Shown here: one piece after another, positions 27,573 to 37,200 of the stretch
Position numbering within the stretch: the stretch's first letter is position 1
Layout: each line of letters begins with the position of its first letter
DNA from: Telmatospirillum sp.
Lineage (GTDB): Bacteria; Pseudomonadota; Alphaproteobacteria; CACIAM-22H2
Assembly: GCA_020248985.1 (NCBI GenBank)
Contig: JADCGL010000015.1
Location: forward strand, 1 to 64,000
DNA length: 64,000 nt
Direction: 5' to 3'
Made by a program: the position numbers and the translations under genes
The notes under the pieces: model-generated
What the model was told of the DNA's origin: nothing
Seen by the model: only the letters and a program-made list of their open reading frames with translations
Databases searched by the model: none

Positions 27573-28804
27573 GTCCAAACCTCGGGCTGGGCCTCGCGCA
27601 GCACTTCTTCGTAGACGTCGAGCGTAGCTTTTGACATGCGTTCTTTGGTGAAATTCGCGCGCACATGCGCAATTGCTGTTTGTGCCAAAATCTGGCGCGT
27701 TTGGGGAGGCAAATTGAGTGCCAAAGCCAGCGCGTCGGCAAGCGCGTCGACTTTGCCGGGCGCAAAGGTCCAGCCGGTCACCCCTTCGATCAGGATTTCG
27801 GGTGCTGCACCGTGCGCGGGTGCGACGACCGGGCGGCCCATGGCCTGGGCCTCGGCCACCACGCGGCCGAACGCCTCGGGATCGGTCGAAGCCGACACGA
27901 CCACGTCGGCCAGCATGTAGGCGGCCGGCATATCGGCGCAATGGTCCACCACGCGTACGATTCCTTCGAGGCCGCGCGCGCGCACGCGCCGCTCGAGCTC
28001 GGCGCGGTAGGCGGTGCGCCCTTGGTCGGCGCCGACGAGCAGCAGCGCCATGTCGCGCCGCCCGAGCTTGGCGACCGCGTCGATCAGCAGGGTCTGGCCC
28101 TTCCAGCGCGTGAGGCGCCCGGGCAGCATCACGACCGGCAACCCGTCGGGCAGGCGCCAGTCGCGCGCGAGCTTGACTTGGCGCTCGACCGACACGCGCG
28201 CCGGATCGAATTTGGCGAGATCGATGCCGCGATGCACGACGCGCACGATGGCCGGCGACACGCCGTAGTTTTCGATCGCGTGGCGCGCGATGAAATCCGA
28301 AATCGCGATCACGCGCACGCCCTTGGCCATGATCGCGTTGTAGAGGCGCTTGAAAGGTGTCGCGAAATTGTAGGTGCCGTGGAAGGTCGTGACAAAGGGT
28401 ACCCGCGCGCGCTTGGCGGCGGCACGCGCCGACCAGGCGGGGGCTCGGCTGCGCGCATGCACGAGATCGGCCCCGGTTTCGCGGATTGCGGCCTCGATGC
28501 GCGCCACGTTTGCGCGCATCGTGAACGGATTCTTGGACGCGACCGGCAGAACGATGTGCTGGGCGCCCGCGCGCTCGAGCTCGCGCACCATCGGCCCGCC
28601 TTGTGAGACCACGACCGCACGCCAGCCCGCTTTGACGATTGCCGCCGCAATATCGACCGCGCCGCGCTCGACCCCGCCCGTGACGAGCGAAGGCAAAACC
28701 TGCATGATGGTTGGCACGCGCGCCGCCTGCGGCAATCCGCCGCCCTCGCGTGCTGCGTCGGGCAAATCGTGCCCGTCGCCGTTTTCGCCCAGAATGGACG
28801 CCAT
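27569..28804 (-). CDS. Glycosyltransferase family 4
   Basis: About 411 residues if the ATG at 28804 is used. The start is uncertain: the family similarity begins at MQVLPSLVTGGVERGAVDIA, so a GTG at 28717 or ATG at 28705 may be the true start. GT4 domain: donor-binding DPEAFGRVVAEAQAMGRPVVAP (read as EAFGRVVAEAQAMG, the EX7E motif) and VVMLPGRLTRWKGQ at the start of the second Rossmann fold; HARSRAPAWSA and TTFHGTYNF in the first. It likely builds LPS core or a capsule sugar with the overlapping GT9 gene. The ATG at 28804 lies over the start of the divergent hydrolase, which makes it doubtful that both codons are used. Confidence 0.85.
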   Translation of the reverse strand: MASILGENGDGHDLPDAAREGGGLPQAARVPTIMQVLPSLVTGGVERGAVDIAAAIVKAGWRAVVVSQGGPMVRELERAGAQHIVLPVASKNPFTMRANVARIEAAIRETGADLVHARSRAPAWSARAAAKRARVPFVTTFHGTYNFATPFKRLYNAIMAKGVRVIAISDFIARHAIENYGVSPAIVRVVHRGIDLAKFDPARVSVERQVKLARDWRLPDGLPVVMLPGRLTRWKGQTLLIDAVAKLGRRDMALLLVGADQGRTAYRAELERRVRARGLEGIVRVVDHCADMPAAYMLADVVVSASTDPEAFGRVVAEAQAMGRPVVAPAHGAAPEILIEGVTGWTFAPGKVDALADALALALNLPPQTRQILAQTAIAHVRANFTKERMSKATLDVYEEVLREAQPEVWT

Positions 28805-29591
28805 GAGTCCCGATCGATCCCCCGCCCCGACTGCAAACAGCGACTCGGTCGCGTTTTTCGTGGCCGCACGCAATGACGCACCCCGTATCGCCTATCGCCG
28901 ATTGGCGGGCAAGTCCCCTGGCGTGGTCTTTTGCCCGGGCTTCAAATCTGACATGGAAGGCGCCAAGGCCACGGCCGTCGCCGATTGGGCCAAACGGCGC
29001 GGCCATGCCTGTCTGCGCTTCGACTATCGCGGCCACGGAAGCTCGGACGGCCGGTTCGAGGACGGCACGATCGGCCAATGGTTCGAGGATACGCTCGGCG
29101 TGTTCGACGCGCGCACCGACGGCCCGCAGATCGTCGTCGGCTCGTCGATGGGCGGCTGGATGGGGCTTCTGCTGGCGCGCGCCCGGCCCGCACGCGTGGC
29201 CGCTTTCGTCGGCATCGCCGCCGCCCCCGATTTCACCGAAGACCTGATGTGGGACCGCATGCCGCCCGATTTGCGCGCCAAGCTCGCGCGCGACGGCGTG
29301 ATCGAGCAGGCCAGCGAATACGGCCAGGATCCCTACACGATCACGCACAAGCTGATCGAAGACGGCCGCAAGCATCTGCTGCTGCGCGGCCCCCTTGCCT
29401 ATACAGGACGCGTGCGGCTCTTGCAGGGCATGCAGGACAAAGACGTGCCGTGGCAATGGAGCCTCAAAATCGCCGAGACGCTGACGGCGGCGGACGTGCA
29501 GGTTCTGCTCGTCAAAGACGGCGACCACCGCCTGTCGCGCGAGGCCGACATTGCGCTGCTGACGCAGACGCTCGACAGCCTGTGCGCCTGA
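28803..29591 (+). CDS. Alpha/beta hydrolase
   Basis: 262 residues from the ATG at 28803; an ATG at 28794 is also in frame. Features: GVVFCPGFKSDMEG oxyanion region, FDYRGHGSSDG, the nucleophile elbow GSSMGGW (Ser about residue 115), and KDGDHRLS with the catalytic His near the C-terminus. This resembles ABHD10-like serine hydrolases that act on acyl-thioesters or small esters; the substrate is unknown. No signal peptide, so probably cytosolic. It is followed by a second hydrolase gene that overlaps its end by ten bases. Confidence 0.85.
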   Translation: MSPDRSPAPTANSDSVAFFVAARNDAPRIAYRRLAGKSPGVVFCPGFKSDMEGAKATAVADWAKRRGHACLRFDYRGHGSSDGRFEDGTIGQWFEDTLGVFDARTDGPQIVVGSSMGGWMGLLLARARPARVAAFVGIAAAPDFTEDLMWDRMPPDLRAKLARDGVIEQASEYGQDPYTITHKLIEDGRKHLLLRGPLAYTGRVRLLQGMQDKDVPWQWSLKIAETLTAADVQVLLVKDGDHRLSREADIALLTQTLDSLCA

Positions 29592-30382
29592 TCGCGCGGC
29601 GCGGCGTACTCGCGGGCGGGCTTGTAAGTCTCGCCACATCCGTTACGGCGCAGACGGCACAGGCCGCAGCGCTGGTGCTGCACGGCAAACAGGGCACGCC
29701 GAATTTTCCGCCCTTGCGCGCCGTCGCAATGGCACTCGAGCAGGCGGGCTTGCGCGTCGCAATGCCCGAAATGCCGTGGTCGCGCAGCCGCTATCTCGAC
29801 GGCCCACCCGACAAGGCGTTCGACGAGATCGCCACCCTGCTTGCGGGCTTCAAGCGTGCCGGGGCCGCCAAGATATTCCTTGCGGGCCACTCGATCGGGG
29901 CGACGGCCGCCCTCGGCTATGCGGCGGCGCGCGGCGGGATCGACGGTTTGGCGCTGCTCGCGTTGGGCCATGTGCCGACGGTCTACCTTTCAGGCATCGG
30001 ACCGATCAACGCAACCGTGCGCGACGGGATATTGCGCGCGCGCGGCCTCGTTGCTGGGGGCAAAGGCGAAGCGGTCGAAGAATTCGCCGACAACAACCAA
30101 GGCGAAGCGCTGCTCGTGCGCATGCGCGCATCCGACTATCTCGGCTATTTCGAACCCGGCGGGCCGATGGACCCGCAAGCGCAGATCGCACGCGCGCCCT
30201 GCCCCGTCTTGTGGGCGATCGGCACACGCGATGTGCTCTACGGATCGAGCCGCAGCCTCTATTTCGACCGCTTGCCGCGCGATCCGCGCCACGCGTTTTT
30301 CGAGGCCGATGCCGACCATCGCAGCCTGCCGCAAGCCGCCGCCCCAACGACCGCAACGTTCTTCAAAACATTAAGCGCCTGA
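29582..30382 (+). CDS. Secreted alpha/beta hydrolase, dienelactone-hydrolase-like
   Basis: 266 residues from the GTG at 29582, which is in frame and starts MRLIARRGVLAGGLVSLA. The RRGVLAGG stretch and following hydrophobic region (to about TAQAA, residue 28) look like a Tat or Sec signal. After it: ALVLHGKQGTPNFPPL, the nucleophile elbow GHSIGATAAL (Ser about residue 102), CPVLWAIGTRDVLYG (Asp) and DADHRSLP (His). So the catalytic triad seems present. Substrate unknown. The two adjacent hydrolases are not near-identical and differ in cell location. Its end overlaps the convergent SDR gene by 12 bases. Confidence 0.78.
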   Translation: MRLIARRGVLAGGLVSLATSVTAQTAQAAALVLHGKQGTPNFPPLRAVAMALEQAGLRVAMPEMPWSRSRYLDGPPDKAFDEIATLLAGFKRAGAAKIFLAGHSIGATAALGYAAARGGIDGLALLALGHVPTVYLSGIGPINATVRDGILRARGLVAGGKGEAVEEFADNNQGEALLVRMRASDYLGYFEPGGPMDPQAQIARAPCPVLWAIGTRDVLYGSSRSLYFDRLPRDPRHAFFEADADHRSLPQAAAPTTATFFKTLSA

Positions 30383-31291
30383 AGCCAACAGCGCTTTGAG
30401 GCCTTCGCGATAATCGGGATAGGCCAGCGTGACGCCGAGTTCGTCTTTGATGCGACGGTTCGAAACGCGTTTGGACTCGGCGTAGAACGAGCGCGCCATT
30501 TCGCTCATCGTTTTGGCGGCTTCTTCGTACGGCACCTCCGGCGGGGCCGGCACGCCGAGCAAGGCGGCGGCATAGGCGATCACGTCTTGCGGCGGCGCGG
30601 GTTCGTCGTCGCAGACATTGTAGACCGCACCCGCATCGGGCTTGGCGATCGACGCTTCGAGGATCGTCGCGATGTCGTCGACATGGATGCGGCTGAAAAT
30701 CTGGCCCGGCTTCGCCACGCGTTTGGCGCGTCCCTCGCGCAGCGTGTCGAGCGCCGAACGGCCGGGGCCGTAGATGCCCGCAAGCCTGAACACATGCACC
30801 TTGTGGCCGACATGGCCCAGCCCCAGCCACGCCTCTTCGGCTGCCACGCGTGCGCGCCCGCGTGGACCGATCGGGCGCAACGCATCGCGCTCGGTCACCC
30901 AATCGCCGCCGCGATCGCCGTAGACGCCGGTCGTGGACAGATAGCCCGTCCATTTGACGCCCTCGAGGCGCACGAGATCGTTGCCGTGATGGTCGACGAC
31001 CGGATCGCCGGACGCATCGGGCGGTACGCTCGACAGCAGATGCGTCGTGCCCGCCAAAGCGGCCGCCGCATCGGCCAAGGGCGCGTTGCGGTCGAACAGA
31101 AACGGCTCGATGCCGACAGCGCGCAACGAATCGGCCTTGGCCGCGCTGCGGCATGTTCCTGCCACGCGCCAATGCTTGCCGAGCAGGCGGCGGGCCAGCG
31201 CCAAGGCGCTGTAGCCGAGCCCGAAACAGAACAGCCGGTTGCCGCGCGCCGGATGCAGCAAGGCACCCGACGCGAAAGAGGAATTGCTCAT
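30371..31291 (-). CDS. NAD(P)-binding SDR-family epimerase-like protein
   Basis: 306 residues from the ATG at 31291. An atypical/extended SDR: the nucleotide motif reads FCFGLGYSALALARRL (GxGYxA form), with later WTGYLSTTGVYGDRGGDWV (read as LSTTGVYGDRGG) and FRLAGIYGPGRSALD. Such proteins occur next to GST/queG genes in alphaproteobacteria and are often called SDR without proven substrate. Here queG is missing and a TPR gene stands between this gene and the GST. The catalytic YxxxK is not obvious (the place reads AAEEAWLG), so catalysis as a true epimerase is doubtful. Confidence 0.78.
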   Translation of the reverse strand: MSNSSFASGALLHPARGNRLFCFGLGYSALALARRLLGKHWRVAGTCRSAAKADSLRAVGIEPFLFDRNAPLADAAAALAGTTHLLSSVPPDASGDPVVDHHGNDLVRLEGVKWTGYLSTTGVYGDRGGDWVTERDALRPIGPRGRARVAAEEAWLGLGHVGHKVHVFRLAGIYGPGRSALDTLREGRAKRVAKPGQIFSRIHVDDIATILEASIAKPDAGAVYNVCDDEPAPPQDVIAYAAALLGVPAPPEVPYEEAAKTMSEMARSFYAESKRVSNRRIKDELGVTLAYPDYREGLKALLASGA

Positions 31292-31348
31292 GGTCGCAGG
31301 CGCAACTCTATGGCATTGCGCGGCGGTCGGCGCTACATCCTTTGCACC

Positions 31349-32194
31349 ATGAAACGTTTCGCCATTGCCCTCGCCCTGCTGCTCGCAGCCGCCCCGATGC
31401 TGGCGCTTGCCCAACAGACAACGCCGCCGCGCACGCAAAGCCCCGCGCAGAGTGCGCCGCGCGGGGCGGGCGTGGTGCGGCCGTTGCCGCCGCGCGTCGA
31501 TCTCGGGCCTTCGGCCGACGTCGAATATGCGAACTGCCTCGCGCGTGCTGCCAAGGAGCCCGAGCTGGCCTACGAAGACGCAATGGGCTGGGCGCGCACG
31601 CGCGGCGGCGGCGAACCCGCTTTGCATTGCGCGGCCGTGGCCCTTTTCAACGGCGGGCTCTATCGCCAGGCGGCGCAGGCTTTCACCGACATGGCCGGGC
31701 GCTATCGCGACCGCCGCGTGCTGATCCGCGCCAGCCTCGCCGCCCAAGCGGGCCATGCGTGGCTTGCAGCCGACGACCCGACGCGCGCGGTCGCGGCCTT
31801 CAACGTGGCCGTGGACGTGGCGCCGGACGTCGCGACCTTCTGGATCGACCGCGCCGAAGCCTTGGCGGCCGCGCGCAAATACTGGGAGGCGATCGACGAT
31901 CTCAACCGGGCGGCGGACCTCGATCCGCGGCGCGGCGACTTGTTCGCGTTCCGGGCGGCCGCCTATCGCAAGGTCGATGCGTTCGATCTTGCCCTCGAGG
32001 ATGCCGAGCGCGCCGTGCGCCTTGCCCCGCGCATGCCCGAAGCGTGGCTCGAGCGCGGCATTCTGCGAGCCCACAAGGGCGACAAAAACGGGGCCCGCCA
32101 GGATTGGCGCGAAACGCTGCTGCTCGATCCCGAAAGCCCCGCCGCCGACGCCGCCCGCGAACAGATCGAGCGCATGGAACTGGGCCCGCGCTAA
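31349..32194 (+). CDS. Exported TPR-repeat protein
   Basis: 281 residues from the ATG at 31349, with a Sec signal peptide (MKRFAIALALLLAAAPMLALAQ). A Pro/Gln-rich linker (residues 23-50) leads to four or more helix pairs of TPR type: AALFNGGLYRQAAQAFTDMA, AWLAADDPTRAVAAFNVAV, ALAAARKYWEAIDDLNRAADLDP, AAYRKVDAFDLALEDAERAV (each shown in part). TPR domains bind partner proteins; which one is unknown. It is transcribed alone between two leftward genes, with its promoter inside the short gap to the SDR gene. Confidence 0.8.
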   Translation: MKRFAIALALLLAAAPMLALAQQTTPPRTQSPAQSAPRGAGVVRPLPPRVDLGPSADVEYANCLARAAKEPELAYEDAMGWARTRGGGEPALHCAAVALFNGGLYRQAAQAFTDMAGRYRDRRVLIRASLAAQAGHAWLAADDPTRAVAAFNVAVDVAPDVATFWIDRAEALAAARKYWEAIDDLNRAADLDPRRGDLFAFRAAAYRKVDAFDLALEDAERAVRLAPRMPEAWLERGILRAHKGDKNGARQDWRETLLLDPESPAADAAREQIERMELGPR

Positions 32195-32204
32195 CGATGC
32201 GCCG

Positions 32205-32873
32205 CTAGAAATCCAAATCGGCGTAGTGGGCCGGCGGCGGCGAGCCGGGCAGATGATCGGCCAAAAGCGGCCGGAACGCCGGCCGGCTTTTGATCCGCGC
32301 ATACCATTCGTGCGCGCGCGGATACACGTCCCACGGCACATCGCCCATGTAGTCGAGCGTGGAGATGTGGGATGCCGCCGCAATGTCGGCGAGGCTGTAG
32401 CGCTCGCCCGCGAGGAATTTCCGGCGCTCGGCAAGCCAGCCGATATAGTCGAGATGGTAGCGGATATTCTGGTAGCCCGCGCGGATCGCCGACGAATTCG
32501 GCTCGGCCGCCGTCAAAAACCGCTTGATGAGCTTCTCGCGATAGAGATTGTCGGTCACTTCGCGCGCGAATTTCTCGTCGAACCACGCCACGAGACGGCG
32601 CACTTCCGCGCGCTCTGCAGGCGTCTCGCCGATAAGCGGAACGGCCGGATACTCGCGCTCGAGATGTTCGCAGATCGCCTGCGAATGGCAGATCACCGTG
32701 CCGTCTTCGTCGACCAGCACCGGCACCGTTCCGGCCGGATTGAGGGCGAGGAAGGCCGGCGCACGCTCCCAGGTTTTTTCGACCTTCATCTCGAAATCGA
32801 GACGCTTTTCGCCCAACGCCACGCGCACTTTGCGGCAGAAGGGCGACAGCGGAAGGTGATGAAGAATGCGCAT
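32205..32873 (-). CDS. fzlA: GST-fold protein, FzlA-like
   Basis: 222 residues. The N-terminal thioredoxin-like domain starts MRILHHLPLSPFCRKVRVALGEK, then LNPAGTVPVLVDEDGTVICHSQAICEHLE (read as NPAGTVPVLVDEDG), the usual GST pattern. The C-terminal helical domain ends in LPGSPPPAHYADLDF. From memory, such a conserved tail marks alphaproteobacterial FzlA, a GST-like protein that binds FtsZ and controls division in Caulobacter and is not a working transferase. A true glutathione transferase is the alternative. It converges with the TPR gene and is 39 bases from the ExoD gene. Confidence 0.7.
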   Translation of the reverse strand: MRILHHLPLSPFCRKVRVALGEKRLDFEMKVEKTWERAPAFLALNPAGTVPVLVDEDGTVICHSQAICEHLEREYPAVPLIGETPAERAEVRRLVAWFDEKFAREVTDNLYREKLIKRFLTAAEPNSSAIRAGYQNIRYHLDYIGWLAERRKFLAGERYSLADIAAASHISTLDYMGDVPWDVYPRAHEWYARIKSRPAFRPLLADHLPGSPPPAHYADLDF

Positions 32874-32912
32874 GGCGAATCGGTGGAACGCAGTCTACAG
32901 AACGCGTCGGCC

Positions 32913-33506
32913 TTAGGCGAGGCCCAGCAAAGCTGCCCCATAGAACAAGGCAAGTCCGAACAGCAGGGCCGCAAGCGCGCACGCGGCAAGACCGATGCCG
33001 ACGGCAACGCCGTCGTGCGCGGCAAGACCGAGCGCGAGGACGACCAGCGCCAGCGACGGGATCAACGGCAGCAGCGGCAGCGGGACGAGCAGCAGCACCG
33101 CCTGCAGCAGCGCGGCACACCCGATCCAGCGGCGTGCGACGGGGCCGGTCAACGCATCCCCCCGCGCGCGCAATAGTTTTTCGCCACGCGCCAGCAGCGG
33201 GGCGGCGGCGGCCACAACGCGCTGGGCGCGGCCGCGCGAAGTACCCAGCCGCGCGAGAAACCCCGGCAGACGCGGATGGGCGACACCCAGCGCCATCTGG
33301 ATCGCCACAAGGGCAAGCGGCACGGCAAAAACCGTCGAAAAGCCGGGCAGGCTCGGACCCGGCGTGAGGTTGGGCACGGCAAACAGAAACAGCAGCAACC
33401 CGTAGCCGCGGGCTTGCAACGCTTCGACGAGTTCGCCCAGCGTGATGCGTGACGCAGGATCGCCCGCCGCCGCCGCTTGCAAGGCCGCACCGAGCCCCTG
33501 GGTCAC
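32913..33506 (-). CDS. ExoD-family membrane protein
   Basis: 197 residues from the GTG at 33506 that overlaps the preceding stop (GTGA). ExoD proteins are linked to exopolysaccharide synthesis, with biochemical role unknown. Features: ITLGELVEALQARGYGLLLFLFAVPNLTP (read as LVEALQARGYGLLLFLFA), then LPGFSTVFAVPLALVAIQMALG and GFLARLG, and a C-terminal block of three or four hydrophobic helices (LLVPLPLLPLIPSLALVVLALGLAAHDG, shown in part: PLIPSLALVVLALGL). Membrane-located. Confidence 0.83.
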   Translation of the reverse strand: MTQGLGAALQAAAAGDPASRITLGELVEALQARGYGLLLFLFAVPNLTPGPSLPGFSTVFAVPLALVAIQMALGVAHPRLPGFLARLGTSRGRAQRVVAAAAPLLARGEKLLRARGDALTGPVARRWIGCAALLQAVLLLVPLPLLPLIPSLALVVLALGLAAHDGVAVGIGLAACALAALLFGLALFYGAALLGLA

Positions 33507-34153
33507 GCGCGGCTCCGCAGCAAGCGCGGGGCAAGCGCCGTGGCCGCGACAAAGACCAACGCCGCCGCAACCGCGAGCACGAGCGAGCCTTTGGCCGCTT
33601 CCGGATCGGTCCAACCAGCGGCACCGAGATTGGAAAACACGACCGCGACCGGCAAGGTGCCGAGTGCCGTACCCAGCAGGAACGAACGATAGCGCAGCCG
33701 CGAAAGTCCAAAACCATACGTGACGAGCGCACCCGGTACGGGCAGCAGGCGTGCGAGCGCCACGGCGCGCCAGCCGCTCGTTTCGGCGCGTGCGATCCAG
33801 CGGCCCACGCGCGCCCATTCGTGGGGCTTCAACGCGCCGCTATTGGCAAAGCGCGCGACGAAAAAACCGAGCGAGGTCCCCGCAAGCGTGCCCGCCACGG
33901 CCCAGGCGATGCCTTCGGGAAAGCCGAACAGCAACCCGGCGGCAATCGCGAAGGCCCAGCGCGGCAAGGCCACGAGAATGCCCGCCGCATGCGCGAGAAC
34001 GAAGGCAGGCCCCATCCAAGCGCCCGCTAGCCCCACGGCCGCCTCGAGTGCAGCGGGCGAAACCTCGTCGCGATTGGCGATCGCAGCCGCAGCGGCGGCA
34101 GCGATCAACAGCACCGGCACAAGCCGAACCCACAAAGGAAAACGCGGCGTCAT
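33503..34153 (-). CDS. TVP38/TMEM64 (DedA-like) membrane protein
   Basis: 216 residues with about five hydrophobic helices. The SNARE-associated (VTT) domain signature is FAIAAGLLFGFPEGIAWAVAG and the arginine-rich ARFANSGALKPHEW, ending with ALARLLPVPGALVTYGFGLSR (each shown in part; key are the G-LFG and R-L-P-P motifs). Members of this fold are lipid scramblases or flippases, e.g. for undecaprenyl phosphate or phospholipids; the substrate here is unknown. Its stop overlaps the ExoD start, and a promoter-like TTATAC at 34166-34161 lies just upstream. Confidence 0.84.
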   Translation of the reverse strand: MTPRFPLWVRLVPVLLIAAAAAAAIANRDEVSPAALEAAVGLAGAWMGPAFVLAHAAGILVALPRWAFAIAAGLLFGFPEGIAWAVAGTLAGTSLGFFVARFANSGALKPHEWARVGRWIARAETSGWRAVALARLLPVPGALVTYGFGLSRLRYRSFLLGTALGTLPVAVVFSNLGAAGWTDPEAAKGSLVLAVAAALVFVAATALAPRLLRSRA

Positions 34154-34167
34154 GGCGACCTGTATAA

Positions 34168-34207
34168 GGGGCAGCAGCGGACAAGGCTACTTGGCCGCCG
34201 CTGCCCC
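34168..34207 (-). terminator. Strong hairpin after gltB
   Basis: A long stem after the gltB stop on the minus strand. Arms 34200-34207/34168-34175 form 8 pairs, then one mismatch, 4 more pairs, another mismatch and 4 pairs around a GCTA loop (34186-34189, read on the plus strand). The sequence following on the minus strand is TTATACAG, a weak T-tract, so termination may be partial or Rho-assisted. It sits in the gap between gltB and the TVP38 gene. Confidence 0.6.
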
Positions 34208-34242
34208 AATTCAAAAACGGACCGCGCGCGTTTTGCCGCCGC

Positions 34243-37200
34243 TCAATCCGCCCCAACGCCCTTACCGGGGCGGCGTTGGTCGGCGCGGCGCACGGGATGG
34301 GCGAGACGCGCCAACATTTCCTTCGGCACGATCTGGCGGAACTTGCCGATCTCGCGGTCCCAATCGGCCAGGATCTGGCGCGCATGCTGCGACTGGGTTT
34401 CGCGCGCATGCTCTTCGATCAGTTCCTTGAGCACGCCCTCCCAATGCGCGGTCTCGACCTTCTGCACGATCACGGTCTCGTCGTTGACCCGGTCGGCGAA
34501 AGTGCCCTCGGCGTCGTAGACGAAGGCCATGCCGCCGGTCATGCCGGCCGCGAAATTGTCGCCGACCGCCCCGAGGATCGCGACCGTACCGCCCGTCATG
34601 TATTCAAGCCCGTTCGAGCCGCAGCCTTCGACGACGGCGACCGCACCCGAATTGCGCACGCCGAAACGTTCGGCCGCTTGGCCGGCCGCAAACAGCCGCC
34701 CGGCCGTGGCGCCGTACAGCACCGTGTTGCCGATGATCGTGTTCTTGTTCGACACCAGCGGCGACGACGTCGTCGTGCGCACCACGATGGTGCCGCCCGA
34801 CAGGCCCTTGCCGACATAGTCGTTGGCGTCGCCGAACACTTCGAGCTTCATGCCCTGCACGGCAAACGCCCCCAGCGACTGCCCGGCCGAGCCGCGCAGA
34901 CGCACGGTGATGTGGCCGGGCTTGAGGCCCGTCATGCCGTATTTGCGCGTGATCTTGCTCGAAAGCTTCGTGCCGATGGCGCGGTAGACGTTGCGGATAT
35001 TGTATTCGAGCTGCATCTTCTCGCCGCCTTCGAGGGCGGGGGCAGCGTCCGCGATCATCTGCTCGTCGAGCGTTTCGGGCACTTCGTTGCGGCCCTCGAG
35101 CGTGCAGTAGCGCGGATATTCGCCCGGGTCCGCCTGCACGAGCAGCGGGTTGAGATCGAGATCGTCGAGGCTTTCGTCGCCGCGCAGCACCTGCGTGAGC
35201 AGGTCCGAACGGCCGATCACGTCGCGCAGCGACTTGAAGCCGAGCGAGGCCAGAATCTCGCGCACTTCTTCGGCGACGAACGAGAAGAGATTGACGACCT
35301 TCTCGGGGCTGCCGTCGAACTTGGCGCGCAGTTTCGGGTCTTGCGTGCACACGCCCACGGGGCAGGTGTTGGAATGGCACTGGCGCACCATGATGCAGCC
35401 CATCGCGACCAGCGAGGCCGTGCCGATGCCGAACTCGTCGGCCCCCAGCATAGCGCCGATCACGACGTCGCGCCCGGTACGGATGCCGCCGTCCACGCGC
35501 AGCTTCACGCGATGGCGCAGGCGATTGAGCGTGAGCACCTGGTTGGTTTCGCTGAGGCCCATCTCCCAGGGCAGGCCCGCATATTTGATCGAGGACTGCG
35601 GACTGGCCCCAGTACCCCCGACATGGCCCGAAATCAGAATCGCATCGGCCTTGGCCTTGGCGACACCGGCCGCGATCGTGCCAATACCCGAGCGCGCCAC
35701 GAGCTTCACGCACACGGCGGCTTCGGGATTGATCTGCTTGAGATCGTAGATGAGCTGGGCCAGATCCTCGATCGAATAGATATCGTGGTGCGGCGGCGGG
35801 CTGATCAGCGTCACGCCCGGCGTGGAGTGCCGCAGGCGCGCGATAAGATCCGTCACCTTCGAGCCCGGCAGCTGGCCGCCTTCGCCGGGCTTGGCACCTT
35901 GCGCCACCTTGATCTCGAGCTCGCGGCAATTGTTGAGATACTCGGCCGTCACGCCGAAGCGGCCCGAGGCGACCTGCTTGATCGCCGACGACGGATTGTC
36001 GCCGTTCGGGCGGGGTTTGTAGCGGGCGGGATCTTCGCCGCCCTCGCCCGAGTCCGACTTCGCCCCGATGCGGTTCATCGCGATCGACAGGGTCTCGTGC
36101 GCTTCGGGACCCAATGCGCCCAGCGAGATTCCGGGGGCGATCAGCCGCTTGCGGATCTCCGTGATGCTCTCGACCTCGTCGACCGGAATCGCCTTGCGGC
36201 CCGGCTTGAAGTCCAACAGATCGCGCAGATTGATCGGCGGCAGCTTGCGGCAGCCGTCCGAGAAGTCGCGGTAGATCGCGTAGGAGTCGCGCTCGACCGC
36301 GCGCTGCAGCGTGTGGATGAGTTCGCCTTCCCAGAAATGTGCCTCGCCGGATTTGCGGTAGCGGTAGAAGCCGCCGACCGGCAAGGCGATCACGTCTTCG
36401 CGGAAGGCGCGGCCATGCAGCTCGGCCGCCTTCTTCTGGATGCCCTTGAGGCCGATGCCGGAAATGCGGCTCGCCATGCCCGGGAAGAATTCCGAGATCA
36501 GCGTGCGCGACAGGCCCACCGTTTCGAAATTGTAGCCGCCGCGATAGGACGACACGATCGAAATTCCCATCTTCGACATGGTCTTGAGCAGACCCTCGTC
36601 GATCGCCTTGCGGTAGCGGTTGACAGCGTCTTTGAGGCTGAGCCCCTCGAACAGGCCGCGGCGATGGCGGTCGGCAATGGCTTCTTGCGCCAGATACGCG
36701 TTGACGGTGGTGGCCCCCACGCCGATGAGCACGGCGAAGAAATGCACATCGAGGCATTCGCCGGTGCGCACATTGAGCGAGGTGAAGGTGCGCAGCTGCT
36801 GGCGCACGAGATGCGTGTGCACCCCGCCCGCCGCCAGGATCATCGGGATCGGCGCCTTGTTCGGGCCCTGGTTCTTGTCCGACAGCACCACATGCACGGC
36901 CCCGCCGCGCACGCCGTCTTCGGCTTCGCGCTGCACGCGCTTGAGCGCGTCGCGCAAGGCCCATTCGCCGGCCGCGGGATCGAACGTGCAATCGACTTCG
37001 ATGGCGGTCGCCCCCATATAGGCGCGCATCGCGTCGAACTCTTCGTTCAGCAGCACCGGGCTTTCGAGCTGCAGCAGGCGGCACTGGCTTTCGTCTTCAT
37101 CCAGAATATTGCCGAGATTGCCGAGGCGCGTGCGCAAGGTCATCACGCGCCGTTCGCGCAAGCTGTCGATCGGCGGGTTCGTGACCTGGCTGAAATTCTG

